Shown here: piece after piece, positions 9,758-18,040 of the stretch
How the letters are laid out: each line of letters opens with the position of its first letter
Position numbering within the stretch: position 1 is the stretch's first letter
Assembly (NCBI GenBank): GCA_001447805.1
Contig: CP013099.1
Span: forward strand, 372,001 to 436,000
Source of the DNA: Candidatus Tenderia electrophaga
GTDB lineage: Bacteria; Pseudomonadota; Gammaproteobacteria; Tenderiales; Tenderiaceae
Direction: 5' to 3'
Length of the DNA: 64,000 nt
Program-made: the position numbers and the translations under genes
The notes under the pieces: model-generated
Told to the model about the DNA's origin: nothing
Databases searched by the model: none
The model's input: the letters and a program-made list of their open reading frames with translations, nothing else

Positions 9758-10216
9758 CTATTCCAGCCCGAGAATCAACGTCCACTCCTGTTTGCGCACG
9801 GGCATGATGGAGAGACGGTTGCCGCGCCGTACCAGCGCCATCTCCTCCAGCCCGGGTTGGTGCTTGAGTTCGGTCAAGGTGATGGTGCGCTTGAGCTTAC
9901 GCTTGAACTTGATGTCAACCATGAACCAGCGAGGCGTTTCTTCGGTGCTCTTGGGGTCGTAGTATTTCGATTCCGGATTCCAGGCGGTGAAATCCGGATA
10001 GCCTTCCTTGACCACCTCGGCAATGCCGACGATGCCCGGTTCCTTGCAGTTGGAGTGATAGAAGAATACCTGGTCACCCTTTTTCATTTCGTCGCGCATC
10101 ATGTTGCGCGCCTGATAATTGCGCACACCGTCCCAGTGTTCGGTTTTTTTGGGCATCGCCTTAAGATGATCGATGCCGAAGACGTCGGGCTCGGATTTCA
10201 TCAGCCAGTAATTCAT
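9758..10216 (-). CDS. EVE domain protein
   Basis: 152 residues, one complete EVE domain (PUA/YTH fold). Typical points are the MNYWLMKSEPDVF start, HWDGVRNYQARNMMRDEMKKGD and VFFYHSN, then WFMVDIKF. EVE domains bind modified bases in nucleic acids; the free-standing bacterial version is common beside 5-formyltetrahydrofolate cyclo-ligase and zapA in gammaproteobacteria, as seen here. Role in the cell is not established. Confidence 0.93.
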   Translation of the reverse strand: MNYWLMKSEPDVFGIDHLKAMPKKTEHWDGVRNYQARNMMRDEMKKGDQVFFYHSNCKEPGIVGIAEVVKEGYPDFTAWNPESKYYDPKSTEETPRWFMVDIKFKRKLKRTITLTELKHQPGLEEMALVRRGNRLSIMPVRKQEWTLILGLE

Positions 10217-10236
10217 GTACAGCTCCGCATTTGTTT

Positions 10237-10839
10237 TTAGAGATTGAGCCGGCGCACATTGTAGACCGATTGCTCGGTGACGATGGCGTCCAGGGGGACA
10301 TCCCAGGGTTGTTGTGGCAGTCGCTCGACTTTCTGAAATTCAAAGGCCACCCCCACCAGGCGCGGTTTGCGCCAATGACGGCGTCGATGCAGGAACTCCA
10401 GCGTACGATCATAATAGCCCTTGCCCATGCCCAGGCGATTGCCGTGACTGTCGAAGGCCACCAAGGGCATCAATACCAGATCGAGGCCATAGCTGCGCGT
10501 GGTCTCGTGCAGGGGGGTGACCGGCTCGCCGATGCCGAAGCGATTCGTCACCAATTCGTCCGCTGCGGCATAGGGCGCGAACCAGAGCTGGTTGATGTTG
10601 GGCCTGCCGATGACGGGTAGGTGCCAGCGTTTCTTGCGGCGCCAGGCCAGTTGCATCAGCGGCGTCAAATCCGGTTCGCCGTCATTGCTCAAAAAGCCGG
10701 CAATACGTAGGCTGTAGCAAAACAGATGGGTGTGGGCGACATTGGCGGCGATAGAGCGGCTGGCATCTTGCCGCTCCGCTTCGCTTAACTGCTGACGCCG
10801 AAGGCGAATCTGTTTGCGGATGGTGGCGCGCGAGCTCAC
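10237..10839 (-). CDS. 5-formyltetrahydrofolate cyclo-ligase
   Basis: 200 residues. The family motif MPLVAFDSHGNRLGMGKGYYDRTLE (about 137-161; key GMGKGYYD) and basic N-terminus RKQIRLRRQQL are present. The enzyme makes 5,10-methenyl-THF from 5-formyl-THF with ATP, recycling a folate form that inhibits serine hydroxymethyltransferase and glycine cleavage. The start is GTG. As in E. coli (ygfA), it follows the 6S RNA gene on the same strand, so both may come from one primary transcript. Confidence 0.93.
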   Translation of the reverse strand: MSSRATIRKQIRLRRQQLSEAERQDASRSIAANVAHTHLFCYSLRIAGFLSNDGEPDLTPLMQLAWRRKKRWHLPVIGRPNINQLWFAPYAAADELVTNRFGIGEPVTPLHETTRSYGLDLVLMPLVAFDSHGNRLGMGKGYYDRTLEFLHRRRHWRKPRLVGVAFEFQKVERLPQQPWDVPLDAIVTEQSVYNVRRLNL

Positions 10840-10880
10840 GGTCGGTGGCGATGGCTTAGTCTGCTGCAGGAAAAATAAAT

Positions 10881-11065
10881 GACATCCTCCGCCTGTGCCG
10901 TTGGGGCATTAGACCTTGAACCAAAGGTTCAAGTGGGAACTTGCGCGGATCATTAGGCTTTCCGTCGTGCGGACATGCACACAAATCCAACAGCCCCGTT
11001 CCCATGGGTTTGCATTAAGGCTCAAAGGTTACTTAGCCCGCTTACAAACACCGCAGAGGATGCCA
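10881..11065 (-). ncRNA. ssrS: 6S RNA
   Basis: About 185 bases on the minus strand, upstream of the 5-FCL gene. The ends form the long closing stem of 6S RNA (GGCATCCTCTGC near 11064 with GCGGAGGATGTC near 10881), flanking a large central bulge. The 3' half has the hairpin CTTGAACC-TTT-GGTTCAAG near 10915-10932, also found in E. coli 6S RNA, and GCCTTAATG / GAAAGCCTAATG segments. A -10 box TATAAT lies at 11077-11072, about 7 bases before the predicted 5' end. 6S RNA mimics an open promoter and sequesters sigma-70 RNA polymerase in stationary phase. Exact ends are approximate. Confidence 0.88.
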
Positions 11066-11071
11066 TCACCG

Positions 11072-11077
11072 ATTATA
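11072..11077 (-). promoter_or_regulatory. -10 box of 6S RNA promoter
   Basis: Perfect TATAAT on the minus strand, 7 or so bases before the 5' strand of the 6S closing stem. I see no good -35 hexamer at 16-18 bases. Confidence 0.6.
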
Positions 11078-11197
11078 GTAAAGCAAAACCGTTAGCAGCT
11101 CAAAGATTGTTCCGCCATGGAATAATTGAGGAAAACATCGACGCTGCCGGAATCTGGGATAAAATAACCCGTTTCGATCAAATGGAGTGAAGCGCCA

Positions 11198-11416
11198 GTG
11201 CGTAAATGGCCATCGCGCGGCAGGTTGTGGCTGGACGTTGTTATGGTATTGGCGCTGGTGGTACTGGCGGTGTTGCTGTACCGGCTGACACCGGCGCAGA
11301 CCCAGTTGGCGCCCATATTCGACGATTTGGAATTGCTCGCCGCCGCGCCGGCACCGGCGTTTTATCGTGATCTCGAGTTTTATCGATGGTTGGAGCGCCG
11401 CGATGCTCAGGATTAG
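11198..11416 (+). CDS. Small single-span membrane protein
   Basis: 72 residues, GTG start with GGAGTG ahead. One membrane helix (about 12-28, LDVVMVLALVVLAVLLY) follows a basic N-terminus, giving an N-in topology, and the tail ends DLEFYRWLERRD. In related genomes a short protein with an anchor and a DLEFYxWL ending precedes DUF3106 proteins, often behind an ECF sigma gene, so this may be an anti-sigma-like piece; here no sigma gene is present. It overlaps the DUF3106 gene by 14 bases. Function unknown. Confidence 0.6.
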   Translation: MRKWPSRGRLWLDVVMVLALVVLAVLLYRLTPAQTQLAPIFDDLELLAAAPAPAFYRDLEFYRWLERRDAQD

Positions 11417-11816
11417 TGCGCTGAGCGCGCTGTTGCTGGTCGCCATGAGCGTGGCGGCACAAGCGCCCTTACCCTGGGAACGACTGAGCCCGGCGCAGCG
11501 GCAATTGTTGCAGCCCCATGCCGAGCGCTGGTCGTCTCTGGCCCCGGCCCAGCAGCTGCGCTTGTCTCGGGGGGCGGCACAATGGCTGGCCTTGACCCCC
11601 GCACAGCGCCACCGCGCGCAACGCCGTTTTCACGATTGGCAGTCCTTGCCCGCCGAGCGCAAACACCTCATCCGCCGGCAGTTCGAACGCTTCCAGCAGC
11701 TCCCCACCCGGGAGCGGGCCCGGCTGCTGGAGCGCGCCGCGTGGTTTCAAGGTCTGTCTGAGGCGCGGCAAAAGGCGTTGCGCCGGCAATGGCGGCAGCG
11801 TGATGACGCACCGTAA
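11403..11816 (+). CDS. DUF3106 secreted protein
   Basis: 137 residues from the ATG that gives a signal peptide (LSALLLVAMSVAAQA). The mature protein is Arg/Gln-rich and built of repeats of the type W-x2-L-x3-Q-R-x2-L, with repeating LSPAQRQ, LAPAQQ, LTPAQR, LPAERK and LPTRER units, which is the DUF3106 pattern. Members are periplasmic proteins of unknown role. Translationally coupled to the small membrane protein upstream. Confidence 0.8.
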   Translation: MLRISALSALLLVAMSVAAQAPLPWERLSPAQRQLLQPHAERWSSLAPAQQLRLSRGAAQWLALTPAQRHRAQRRFHDWQSLPAERKHLIRRQFERFQQLPTRERARLLERAAWFQGLSEARQKALRRQWRQRDDAP

Positions 11817-12028
11817 TTTTCTAGCCCGGATTTTTCACCCTTGTTCGTAACGAGACGGTTCAAGGGTGCGGCATGGCGGATTTTATTCGACCGAGGCGCG
11901 CGCCGGGCATACTTGCCAGTCTGTCGAGCACGCCGACCGCGCAAAAGCCAGTCAGGAGGTGCCATTGAGCCGTGGCAGTAGAAGGGTGGTGGGAAGGAAA
12001 TCCGGCTGGCGAACTCGGGGGCGGTGAT

Positions 12029-12343
12029 TTAGATCTCGATCTGGCGCGCGCTGGAGAGCGCCGCCTCGATCTTGCTTTGTAGGTTCTTTACCCGGGCGCT
12101 GAGGGTGTTATCGATCTTGTCGCCCTGGCCCTGTTTCTGCATCAGTTCGTGGGTGATATTGAGGGCCGCCATGACGGCGATGTTGTCGCTGCCGGTGGTG
12201 CGGCCGCGGTCGCGGATCTCGCACATTTTCTCGTCCAGATAGGCAGCGCTTTGCAGCAGGGCCTCGCGTTCCTCCGGCGGGCAGGCGACGCGATATTCCT
12301 TGCCCAGGATAGTGAGCACCACCGGCTTGGGCTCATTGGCCAT
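12029..12343 (-). CDS. zapA: Cell division protein ZapA
   Basis: 104 residues. N-terminal PKPVVLTILGKEYRVACPPEE is the ZapA head, followed by the long helix (LQSAAYLDEKMCEIRDRG, then IAVMAALNITHELM) and a C-terminal coiled coil. ZapA tetramers crosslink FtsZ filaments in the Z-ring. The upstream ZapB-like gene overlaps it by 11 bases, so both are translated together. Downstream on the same strand are 6S RNA and 5-FCL, the arrangement known from E. coli, but two opposite-strand genes have come between. Confidence 0.93.
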   Translation of the reverse strand: MANEPKPVVLTILGKEYRVACPPEEREALLQSAAYLDEKMCEIRDRGRTTGSDNIAVMAALNITHELMQKQGQGDKIDNTLSARVKNLQSKIEAALSSARQIEI

Positions 12344-12569
12344 ATTCTTGTTCCATATTCTTCAAGCGCATGATCATGGACTCAACCCGGGAGCGCGCCG
12401 CCTCGTTCTTTTTCATCAGGCTGGCGCGTTCCGACATCAGACTGCCGTGCTGCTCGCGCAGGGCCTGATTCTCGCTTTTCAGTTGATGGCATAGCTGGAT
12501 CAGCTCATCGACCCGGAATTCGAGGGACTTGAGATCCTGCTCATGACTGCGTGATTGATCCTGACTCAT
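12333..12569 (-). CDS. ZapB-like coiled-coil protein (TIGR02449 type)
   Basis: 78 residues, almost entirely one coiled coil with heptads (LEFRVDELIQLCHQLKSEN, then a Gln-Ala-Leu-Arg-Glu segment). This is the TIGR02449 family that regularly precedes zapA in gammaproteobacteria and resembles ZapB. By place and shape it should act with ZapA at the Z-ring; direct proof for this family is not known to me. Confidence 0.85.
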   Translation of the reverse strand: MSQDQSRSHEQDLKSLEFRVDELIQLCHQLKSENQALREQHGSLMSERASLMKKNEAARSRVESMIMRLKNMEQEYGQ

Positions 12570-12659
12570 AGTCCGCCAATATAGTGGGGTGCGGCCTTAT
12601 GGTCAACGGCTGGGGAATGTTACTATTGCGACAATTTCCCGCGTAACGAGGACCCCGCC

Positions 12660-13277
12660 GTGACTGTTGTACCCCCCGCCTATGATGAAGTGGCCGCGTT
12701 GTTGTCGGCCTACGGCGATGCCTTCGGTGCCGCTGAATGTCACGGCATGCTCTGCGCCATGGCCAGTTGTCAGCCCGGGCTGGACGGTGACAGCTGGGCG
12801 CGGCGCATGTTGGGCGGCGAGGTGGAGGCCGTGCTTGAAGGTGAAATGTCCGGTGGCGCTGAAGTCGACAGCGCCGACCGGGAGGCGCTCAGCGCCTTGT
12901 ACGACGACACGGTCAGGCAACTGGCCGATCCCGAGCTCGGCTTTCAACTGTTGTTGCCGGATGACGAGGTCTCGCTGCAACAGCGCACCGCCGCCCTGGC
13001 CAGCTGGTGTCAGGGCTATTTGTACGGCCTGAGTTTAGGCGGCATCAAGGACTTCCAGGGTTTTTCCGAACCGGTACAGGAGTTCGCCCGAGACCTGGCC
13101 GAGATCGCCCGTCTCAGCCACGACGAAGAGGACGATGCCGCCGCCGGCGAGAGCGCCTTTCTCGAAGTTTCCGAATATGTGCGCATGGGCGTGCTGATGT
13201 TGCGTGACGAGTTGCTCAACGAAGGCGGCGAGGGCCCCGAATCCCCCGGCGCCCCCGAAGACGTGGTGTTGCATTGA
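12660..13277 (+). CDS. UPF0149 family protein (YgfB-like)
   Basis: 205 residues with a GTG start and AACGAGGA ahead. The UPF0149 motifs are AAECHGMLCAMA near residue 20 and WCQGYLYGLSLGG near 120, followed by an acidic stretch. The family lies next to pepP and the ubi genes in E. coli (ygfB-pepP-ubiH-ubiI), exactly as here. In Pseudomonas aeruginosa YgfB has been linked to control of the ampDh3 amidase and beta-lactam resistance. The stop overlaps the pepP start by one base (TGATG). Confidence 0.92.
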   Translation: MTVVPPAYDEVAALLSAYGDAFGAAECHGMLCAMASCQPGLDGDSWARRMLGGEVEAVLEGEMSGGAEVDSADREALSALYDDTVRQLADPELGFQLLLPDDEVSLQQRTAALASWCQGYLYGLSLGGIKDFQGFSEPVQEFARDLAEIARLSHDEEDDAAAGESAFLEVSEYVRMGVLMLRDELLNEGGEGPESPGAPEDVVLH

Positions 13278-14614
13278 TGCGCGCCGGTGAGTTCAGTAAA
13301 CGCCGCCAGCGCCTGCTGGCCATGCTCGACGCGGACAGCATCGCCATTCTGCCCGCCGCGCCGGCGCGCACCCGCAGTCGTGATGTGGAACACCCGTATC
13401 GTCCCGACAGCGACTTCTATTATCTCAGCGGTTTCCCCGAGCCCGAGGCGATTGCGGTGCTGGTGCCCGGCCGCCGCCAGGGTCAGTTCATTCTGTTCTG
13501 CCGTGAACGCGATCCCGAGATGGAGACCTGGAACGGCCGCCGCGCCGGGCTGGCCGGGGCGGTGGAGCGCTACGGTGCCGACGACGCCTTTCCCATTGCC
13601 GACGTGGACGACATCCTGCCGGGCTTGATGGAGAATAAAGAACGGGTCTATTACTCCATGGGCACGCACCCCGAGTTGGATCAACGCATGATTGAATGGC
13701 TCAACCGGGTGCGCCAGAAGGCCCGCGCCGGCATCCACGCGCCGGGCGAGTTCATCTCCCTGGATCACCTGCTGCACGAAATGCGCCTGATCAAGAGTGC
13801 GGCCGAGATCCAGGCCATGAAAAAGGCGGCCAAGGTCTCCGCCGCCGCCCACTGCCGCGCTATGCAGGCATGCAGGCCGGGCATGATGGAGTACCAGCTC
13901 GAGGCCGAGCTGTTGCATCACTTCATGGTCAACGGCTGTCGCCACCCCGCCTATCCCGCCATCGTCGGCGGCGGTGAGAACGGCTGCATCCTGCATTACA
14001 CCGAAAATGAATCCGAACTCAATGACGGTGACCTGCTGCTCATCGACGCCGGCGGCGAATACGACAACTACGCCGCCGACATCACCCGCACCTTCCCGGT
14101 CAACGGCACATTCACGGCGGCGCAAAAGGCCCTCTACGAAGTCGTGCTCAAGGCGCAATACGCCGCCATTGAACAAGTGCAACCGGGCAAGCACTGGAAC
14201 GCACCGCACCTGGCGGCGGTGAAGGCCCTGACCAAAGGGCTGATCAAGCTCGGCATCCTCAAGGGCACGCCGGCCAAGCTGGTCAAGGAAGAGGCCTACC
14301 GCCGCTTCTACATGCACCGCACCGGCCACTGGCTGGGTATGGATGTGCACGACGTGGGCGACTACAAGGTGGACGGCCAATGGCGCGAACTGGAGCCGGG
14401 CATGGTGCTGACCGTCGAACCCGGCCTGTATATTCCCGCCGGCAGCAAAGGGGTGGCGAAAAAATGGTGGGGCATGGGTATCCGCATCGAAGACGATGTG
14501 CGCGTGACCCGCACCGGCCATGAGGTGCTGAGCTCGGGCGTTCCGAAAGAGGTGGACGCGATCGAGGCGTTGATGGCCGGTGAAACGCAGCGCCGCAGGC
14601 GACCGGTTGCATGA
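13277..14614 (+). CDS. pepP: Xaa-Pro aminopeptidase
   Basis: 445 residues from the ATG overlapping the UPF0149 stop. The C-terminal pita-bread domain shows all metal ligands of M24 peptidases: two Asp in LIDAGGEYDNYAADITRTF, His in HRTGHWLGMDVHDVG, and Glu residues in TVEPGLY and GIRIEDDV. It removes N-terminal residues before proline and uses two manganese ions. The N-terminal creatinase-like domain begins RRQRLLAML. It sits in the conserved pepP-ubiH-ubiI run and overlaps ubiH (ATGA). Confidence 0.96.
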   Translation: MRAGEFSKRRQRLLAMLDADSIAILPAAPARTRSRDVEHPYRPDSDFYYLSGFPEPEAIAVLVPGRRQGQFILFCRERDPEMETWNGRRAGLAGAVERYGADDAFPIADVDDILPGLMENKERVYYSMGTHPELDQRMIEWLNRVRQKARAGIHAPGEFISLDHLLHEMRLIKSAAEIQAMKKAAKVSAAAHCRAMQACRPGMMEYQLEAELLHHFMVNGCRHPAYPAIVGGGENGCILHYTENESELNDGDLLLIDAGGEYDNYAADITRTFPVNGTFTAAQKALYEVVLKAQYAAIEQVQPGKHWNAPHLAAVKALTKGLIKLGILKGTPAKLVKEEAYRRFYMHRTGHWLGMDVHDVGDYKVDGQWRELEPGMVLTVEPGLYIPAGSKGVAKKWWGMGIRIEDDVRVTRTGHEVLSSGVPKEVDAIEALMAGETQRRRRPVA

Positions 14615-15867
14615 GCACGGATTACGACATCCTCGTCGTCGGCGGCGGCATGGTGGGTGCCACCATGGCCTATGCCCTGAGTCCCCTGCCGCTGCGCATC
14701 GGTGTCATCGAGGCGGTGCCGTTCAAATCGGACAGCCAGCCCAGTTACGACGACCGCGCCATCGCCCTGGCCTACGGCTCGGCCAAAATTATCGCGACCA
14801 TGGGGCTGTGGGACAGGCTCGCCGACAGGGTCAGCCCCATCAAACAGATTCACGTCTCCGACCGCGGCCACTTCGGCGTGACGCGCCTCGACAGCGCGGC
14901 GGAGAAGGTGGAGGCGCTGGGCTATGTGGTGGAGAACCGTGTCGTCGGCGCCGTGTTGGCGCAGGCGCTGCCCAAGCTCGAGAATGTCGAGCTGATCTGC
15001 CCGGCCACCGTGACCCATGTGGATCTCATGGCGGACGGCGCGCATGTGAGCATCCACGGCGAGGACGGCGCACGGCAACTCAGCGCCAGACTGGTGATCG
15101 CCGCCGACGGCGGCAATTCGGTGGTGCGACAATTATTGCAGATTCCAACCCGCAGCTGGGACTACGGCCAGACCGCCGTCATCGCCAACATCACCCCGGC
15201 GCGCCATCATCAGGGCGTGGCCTATGAACGCTTTACCGACAGCGGCCCGGTGGCCCTGTTGCCCAATGCCGGCGCCGACGATCCCAAGCGTTGCAGTCTG
15301 GTGTGGACCGTGCGCAGCGGCGACGCAGAGCGCCTTCTGAATCTAAGCGCCGCTGACTTTCTCGCCGAGCTGCAGCAGCGTTTCGGTTACCGCCTCGGTG
15401 AACTGGAAAAGCTCGGCCGGCGCCATGCCTACCCTCTCAAACTGCTGCGCGCCAAACAGCAGGTGCGGCCGCGCCTGGCCTTGATCGGCAATGCCGCCCA
15501 CACCCTGCACCCCATCGCCGGGCAGGGCTTCAATCTGGGACTGCGCGACGTTGCCGTGCTGGCCGACGTGCTGGCCGACGTGCTGGCTGAGGCCTGCGGC
15601 AAAGGCGAGGATGTGGGCGCGGCTGCCGTGATGCAGCGCTACGCCGACTGGCGCCGCTGGGATCATCGCAAGGTGATCGGCTTCACCGACACCCTGGCGC
15701 GCTTGTTCAGCAATCCCCTGGCGCCGGTGGCGCTGGCGCGCAACATCGGACTGTGCGCCGTGGATATCGTGCCGCCGCTGAAGCGCGCGCTGACGCGTCA
15801 GACCCTGGGGCTGGCGGGTAAGCTGCCACGCTTGGCGCTCGGTTTGCCGTTACAGAAAAACGAGTAA
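14611..15867 (+). CDS. ubiH: 2-octaprenyl-6-methoxyphenol hydroxylase UbiH
   Basis: 418-residue FAD-dependent monooxygenase of ubiquinone synthesis (C1 hydroxylation). The N-terminus has ILVVGGGMVGATMAYAL for FAD binding; the second FAD motif GNAAHTLHPIAGQGFNLGLRD is at about 293-313. The segment YDDRAIALAYGS early in the protein is typical of UbiH rather than UbiI. It overlaps pepP by four bases (ATGA), so is part of the same operon. Confidence 0.93.
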   Translation: MSTDYDILVVGGGMVGATMAYALSPLPLRIGVIEAVPFKSDSQPSYDDRAIALAYGSAKIIATMGLWDRLADRVSPIKQIHVSDRGHFGVTRLDSAAEKVEALGYVVENRVVGAVLAQALPKLENVELICPATVTHVDLMADGAHVSIHGEDGARQLSARLVIAADGGNSVVRQLLQIPTRSWDYGQTAVIANITPARHHQGVAYERFTDSGPVALLPNAGADDPKRCSLVWTVRSGDAERLLNLSAADFLAELQQRFGYRLGELEKLGRRHAYPLKLLRAKQQVRPRLALIGNAAHTLHPIAGQGFNLGLRDVAVLADVLADVLAEACGKGEDVGAAAVMQRYADWRRWDHRKVIGFTDTLARLFSNPLAPVALARNIGLCAVDIVPPLKRALTRQTLGLAGKLPRLALGLPLQKNE

Positions 15868-16308
15868 CGCAATGGGCGGGGTTGCCTACCGCCCATACCG
15901 CCTGTATTTCACCCATGGTGAATCGTCTTGTGGTTCAGTGTGATGCGGAGCATGAGCCGATAGTCTTCGCGCACCGGCGCTCAGCCAAACCGGACGCGTT
16001 GGCCTGGCCCCGTACCGACAACCAACGCGCGTGCCGGTGAGGCGAATTTAATCCTGGCCTCTCACTCTTGCAGACGGGCTGACGTCGGGGCGCCCATGCG
16101 GGCTATTTGATCCCCTCCCCAGTCTGACTCGGCCCCGTTTCGCGCCCAAATTTTTCGTCCTTAGATGATGCCGCAGGTGTTCGTCGTCGTCTTCTTCGCC
16201 TAGGATAATTGACGGGGCTGACAGCGGCCTTGGCGCACGGCTGCGCGCCCCGGTCCAGGGGTGCGGGCATGTTATGATTCCGCCCCCAATCGAGGAGGTC
16301 CTAGCGGT
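15868..16308. other. 441-base gap between ubiH and ubiI without a gene
   Basis: These two genes usually adjoin. No convincing coding region is seen on either strand. An 8-base hairpin (15874-15881 with 15891-15898) lies just after ubiH but has no T-run. A minus-strand stretch rich in acidic codons near 16170-16203 is open but has no start or RBS. It may be a decayed gene or a long spacer with the ubiI promoter. Confidence 0.5.
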
Positions 16309-17514
16309 ATGTCAGAGCAATATGATGTGGTCATCGTCGGCGGCGGCATGGTGGGCCTGACCCTGGCCTGCGCCCTGGGCGGGTCGGCGCTGCGGGTCGC
16401 CGTGGTGGAGGCCGGTCTGCCCGCGCGCGACTGGCCGGAACACAGCATCGGCCTGCGCGTCTCGGCCATCACCCATGCCACGCGCCGGGTGTTCGGCGCC
16501 GTCGGCGCCTGGGAGGCGATGGTCGAACGCCGCGTCACCGCCTACGGCGAGATGCATGTCTGGGACGCCAGCGGTGACGGCGCGATCCACTTCGATGCCG
16601 CCGATGCGGGACAAGCCTCGCTGGGCTACATCCTCGAAAACCGCGTCATCCAGGCCGCCCTGTGGGCGCGCGCCGAGCAGTTCGACAATGTCGATCTGCT
16701 GTGCCCGGTGCGTTGGCAGCAGTGGCAGGATGCCGGAGAGCGTCTCCACATCAGTCTGGAGGACGGGCGCGAACTGGGCACCCGCCTGCTGGTGGGGGCC
16801 GACGGCGCGCGCTCGGCGGTGCGTGAACGGGCCGGTATCGAGACCCAGGGCTGGGGCTATGATCAGCACGCCCTGATGGCCATCGTCAAAACCGAGAAGC
16901 CTCATCTGCACACCTGTTGGCAGCGCTTTCTGCCCAACGGTCCGCTGGCCTTCCTGCCGCTGCATGATCATTACAGTTGTGTGGTGTGGTCGACGACGCC
17001 GGCGCAGGCCGCGCAACTGCTGGCCTTGGAGAAACAGGATTTCGCCCGCGAATTGGCCCAGGCCTTCGAGCAACGTCTCGGCGCCGTCACCGAGGTGCGT
17101 GATCGCGGTAAGTTTCCACTGCACCTGCAGCATGCCGTCGACTACGTCAAACAGCGGATTGCTCTTGTGGGCGATGCCGCCCACACCATCCATCCGCTGG
17201 CCGGCCAGGGGGTGAATCTGGGCGTGCTCGATGCCGCGTCCCTGGCGGAGACCGTGCTCAGTACCCAGGCCACCCGTCGCGACATCGGCGCGCTGCATAA
17301 CCTGCGCGCCTACGAGCGCTGGCGCAAGGGGCAGAATGTCACCATGATGCTGTCCATGGACGCCTTCAAACGCCTCTTCGGCGCGCACATGGAGCCGGTC
17401 AAATGGGCGCGCAATATCGGCCTCAGTGCCACTCACAATCTGCCGCCGGTGAAGCGCTTTTTCATGGATTACGCCATGGGCAACCGGGGTGACCTGCCCA
17501 AGCTGGCGAGCTGA
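16309..17514 (+). CDS. ubiI: UbiH/UbiF-family FAD hydroxylase, UbiI-like
   Basis: 401 residues from the ATG with GAGGAGG ahead. It has DVVIVGGGMVGLTLACALGG at the N-terminus, the LRVSAITHATRRVF segment typical of UbiI/UbiF, and GDAAHTIHPLAGQGVNLGVLD near residue 285. By order (pepP-ubiH-ubiI) it should be the C5 hydroxylase of ubiquinone synthesis; UbiF or a broad-range UbiL/UbiM relative cannot be excluded from sequence alone. The C-terminal KRFFMDYAMG is usual. Confidence 0.85.
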   Translation: MSEQYDVVIVGGGMVGLTLACALGGSALRVAVVEAGLPARDWPEHSIGLRVSAITHATRRVFGAVGAWEAMVERRVTAYGEMHVWDASGDGAIHFDAADAGQASLGYILENRVIQAALWARAEQFDNVDLLCPVRWQQWQDAGERLHISLEDGRELGTRLLVGADGARSAVRERAGIETQGWGYDQHALMAIVKTEKPHLHTCWQRFLPNGPLAFLPLHDHYSCVVWSTTPAQAAQLLALEKQDFARELAQAFEQRLGAVTEVRDRGKFPLHLQHAVDYVKQRIALVGDAAHTIHPLAGQGVNLGVLDAASLAETVLSTQATRRDIGALHNLRAYERWRKGQNVTMMLSMDAFKRLFGAHMEPVKWARNIGLSATHNLPPVKRFFMDYAMGNRGDLPKLAS

Positions 17515-17540
17515 GCGCGGCACGCCGATTATCCTGCTCT

Positions 17541-17966
17541 ATGAGTTTCCCCCTGCCGCGACGGATGCTCGTGCTGATGCTGGCATTGGCCGCGGTCCCT
17601 GTCCTTGCCGACGGCGCCCGCAGTCCGGAGGCCTTGGCCATGGCCTTTGTCCAGGCATTTCGCGCCGGTGATATCGACGCCCTGATGAGCTTGCACTCCC
17701 ATGATGACGTTCACGACCTGCCGCGCGTGCGCGGCGCCTGGCGCAGCCTGCTGCGCGATTACCGGCTGGCCGGTTACCGTGTCGCCGATCTCAGCGGTGC
17801 CGAGCGGGCGCGTTTGGCCGAAGGTCAAAGAAATCCCACCCTATTGCCGATAAGGAAGTTGGTAGCACAACTGAACGCCGCGCACAGCGGTGAGCAGCGG
17901 GTGCTGGAACGCTATATCGGTGCCGAAAACGGCCGTTTTTATTTTGTCACACCTGATGCCCGGTGA
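17541..17966 (+). CDS. Secreted protein of unknown function
   Basis: 141 residues with a clear signal peptide (basic start, RMLVLMLALAAVPVLA, cleavage before Asp). The mature part begins SPEALAMAFVQAFRAGDIDALMSLH, a pattern seen in SnoaL/NTF2-like folds, and later has an Arg-rich helical stretch. I do not recognise a family. It follows ubiI by 26 bases and could be in the same transcript. Confidence 0.6.
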   Translation: MSFPLPRRMLVLMLALAAVPVLADGARSPEALAMAFVQAFRAGDIDALMSLHSHDDVHDLPRVRGAWRSLLRDYRLAGYRVADLSGAERARLAEGQRNPTLLPIRKLVAQLNAAHSGEQRVLERYIGAENGRFYFVTPDAR

Positions 17967-18040
17967 GATTCAGCCGCCGGTCTAGGCCTTGTCCAAGGCG
18001 GCATCGGGCGCGATGACCGCAACACTGGCAAGGGGACGGG

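Noticed and set aside
10975-11190. 71-codon plus-strand frame
   Set aside because: Lies opposite the 6S RNA gene and its promoter; no RBS.
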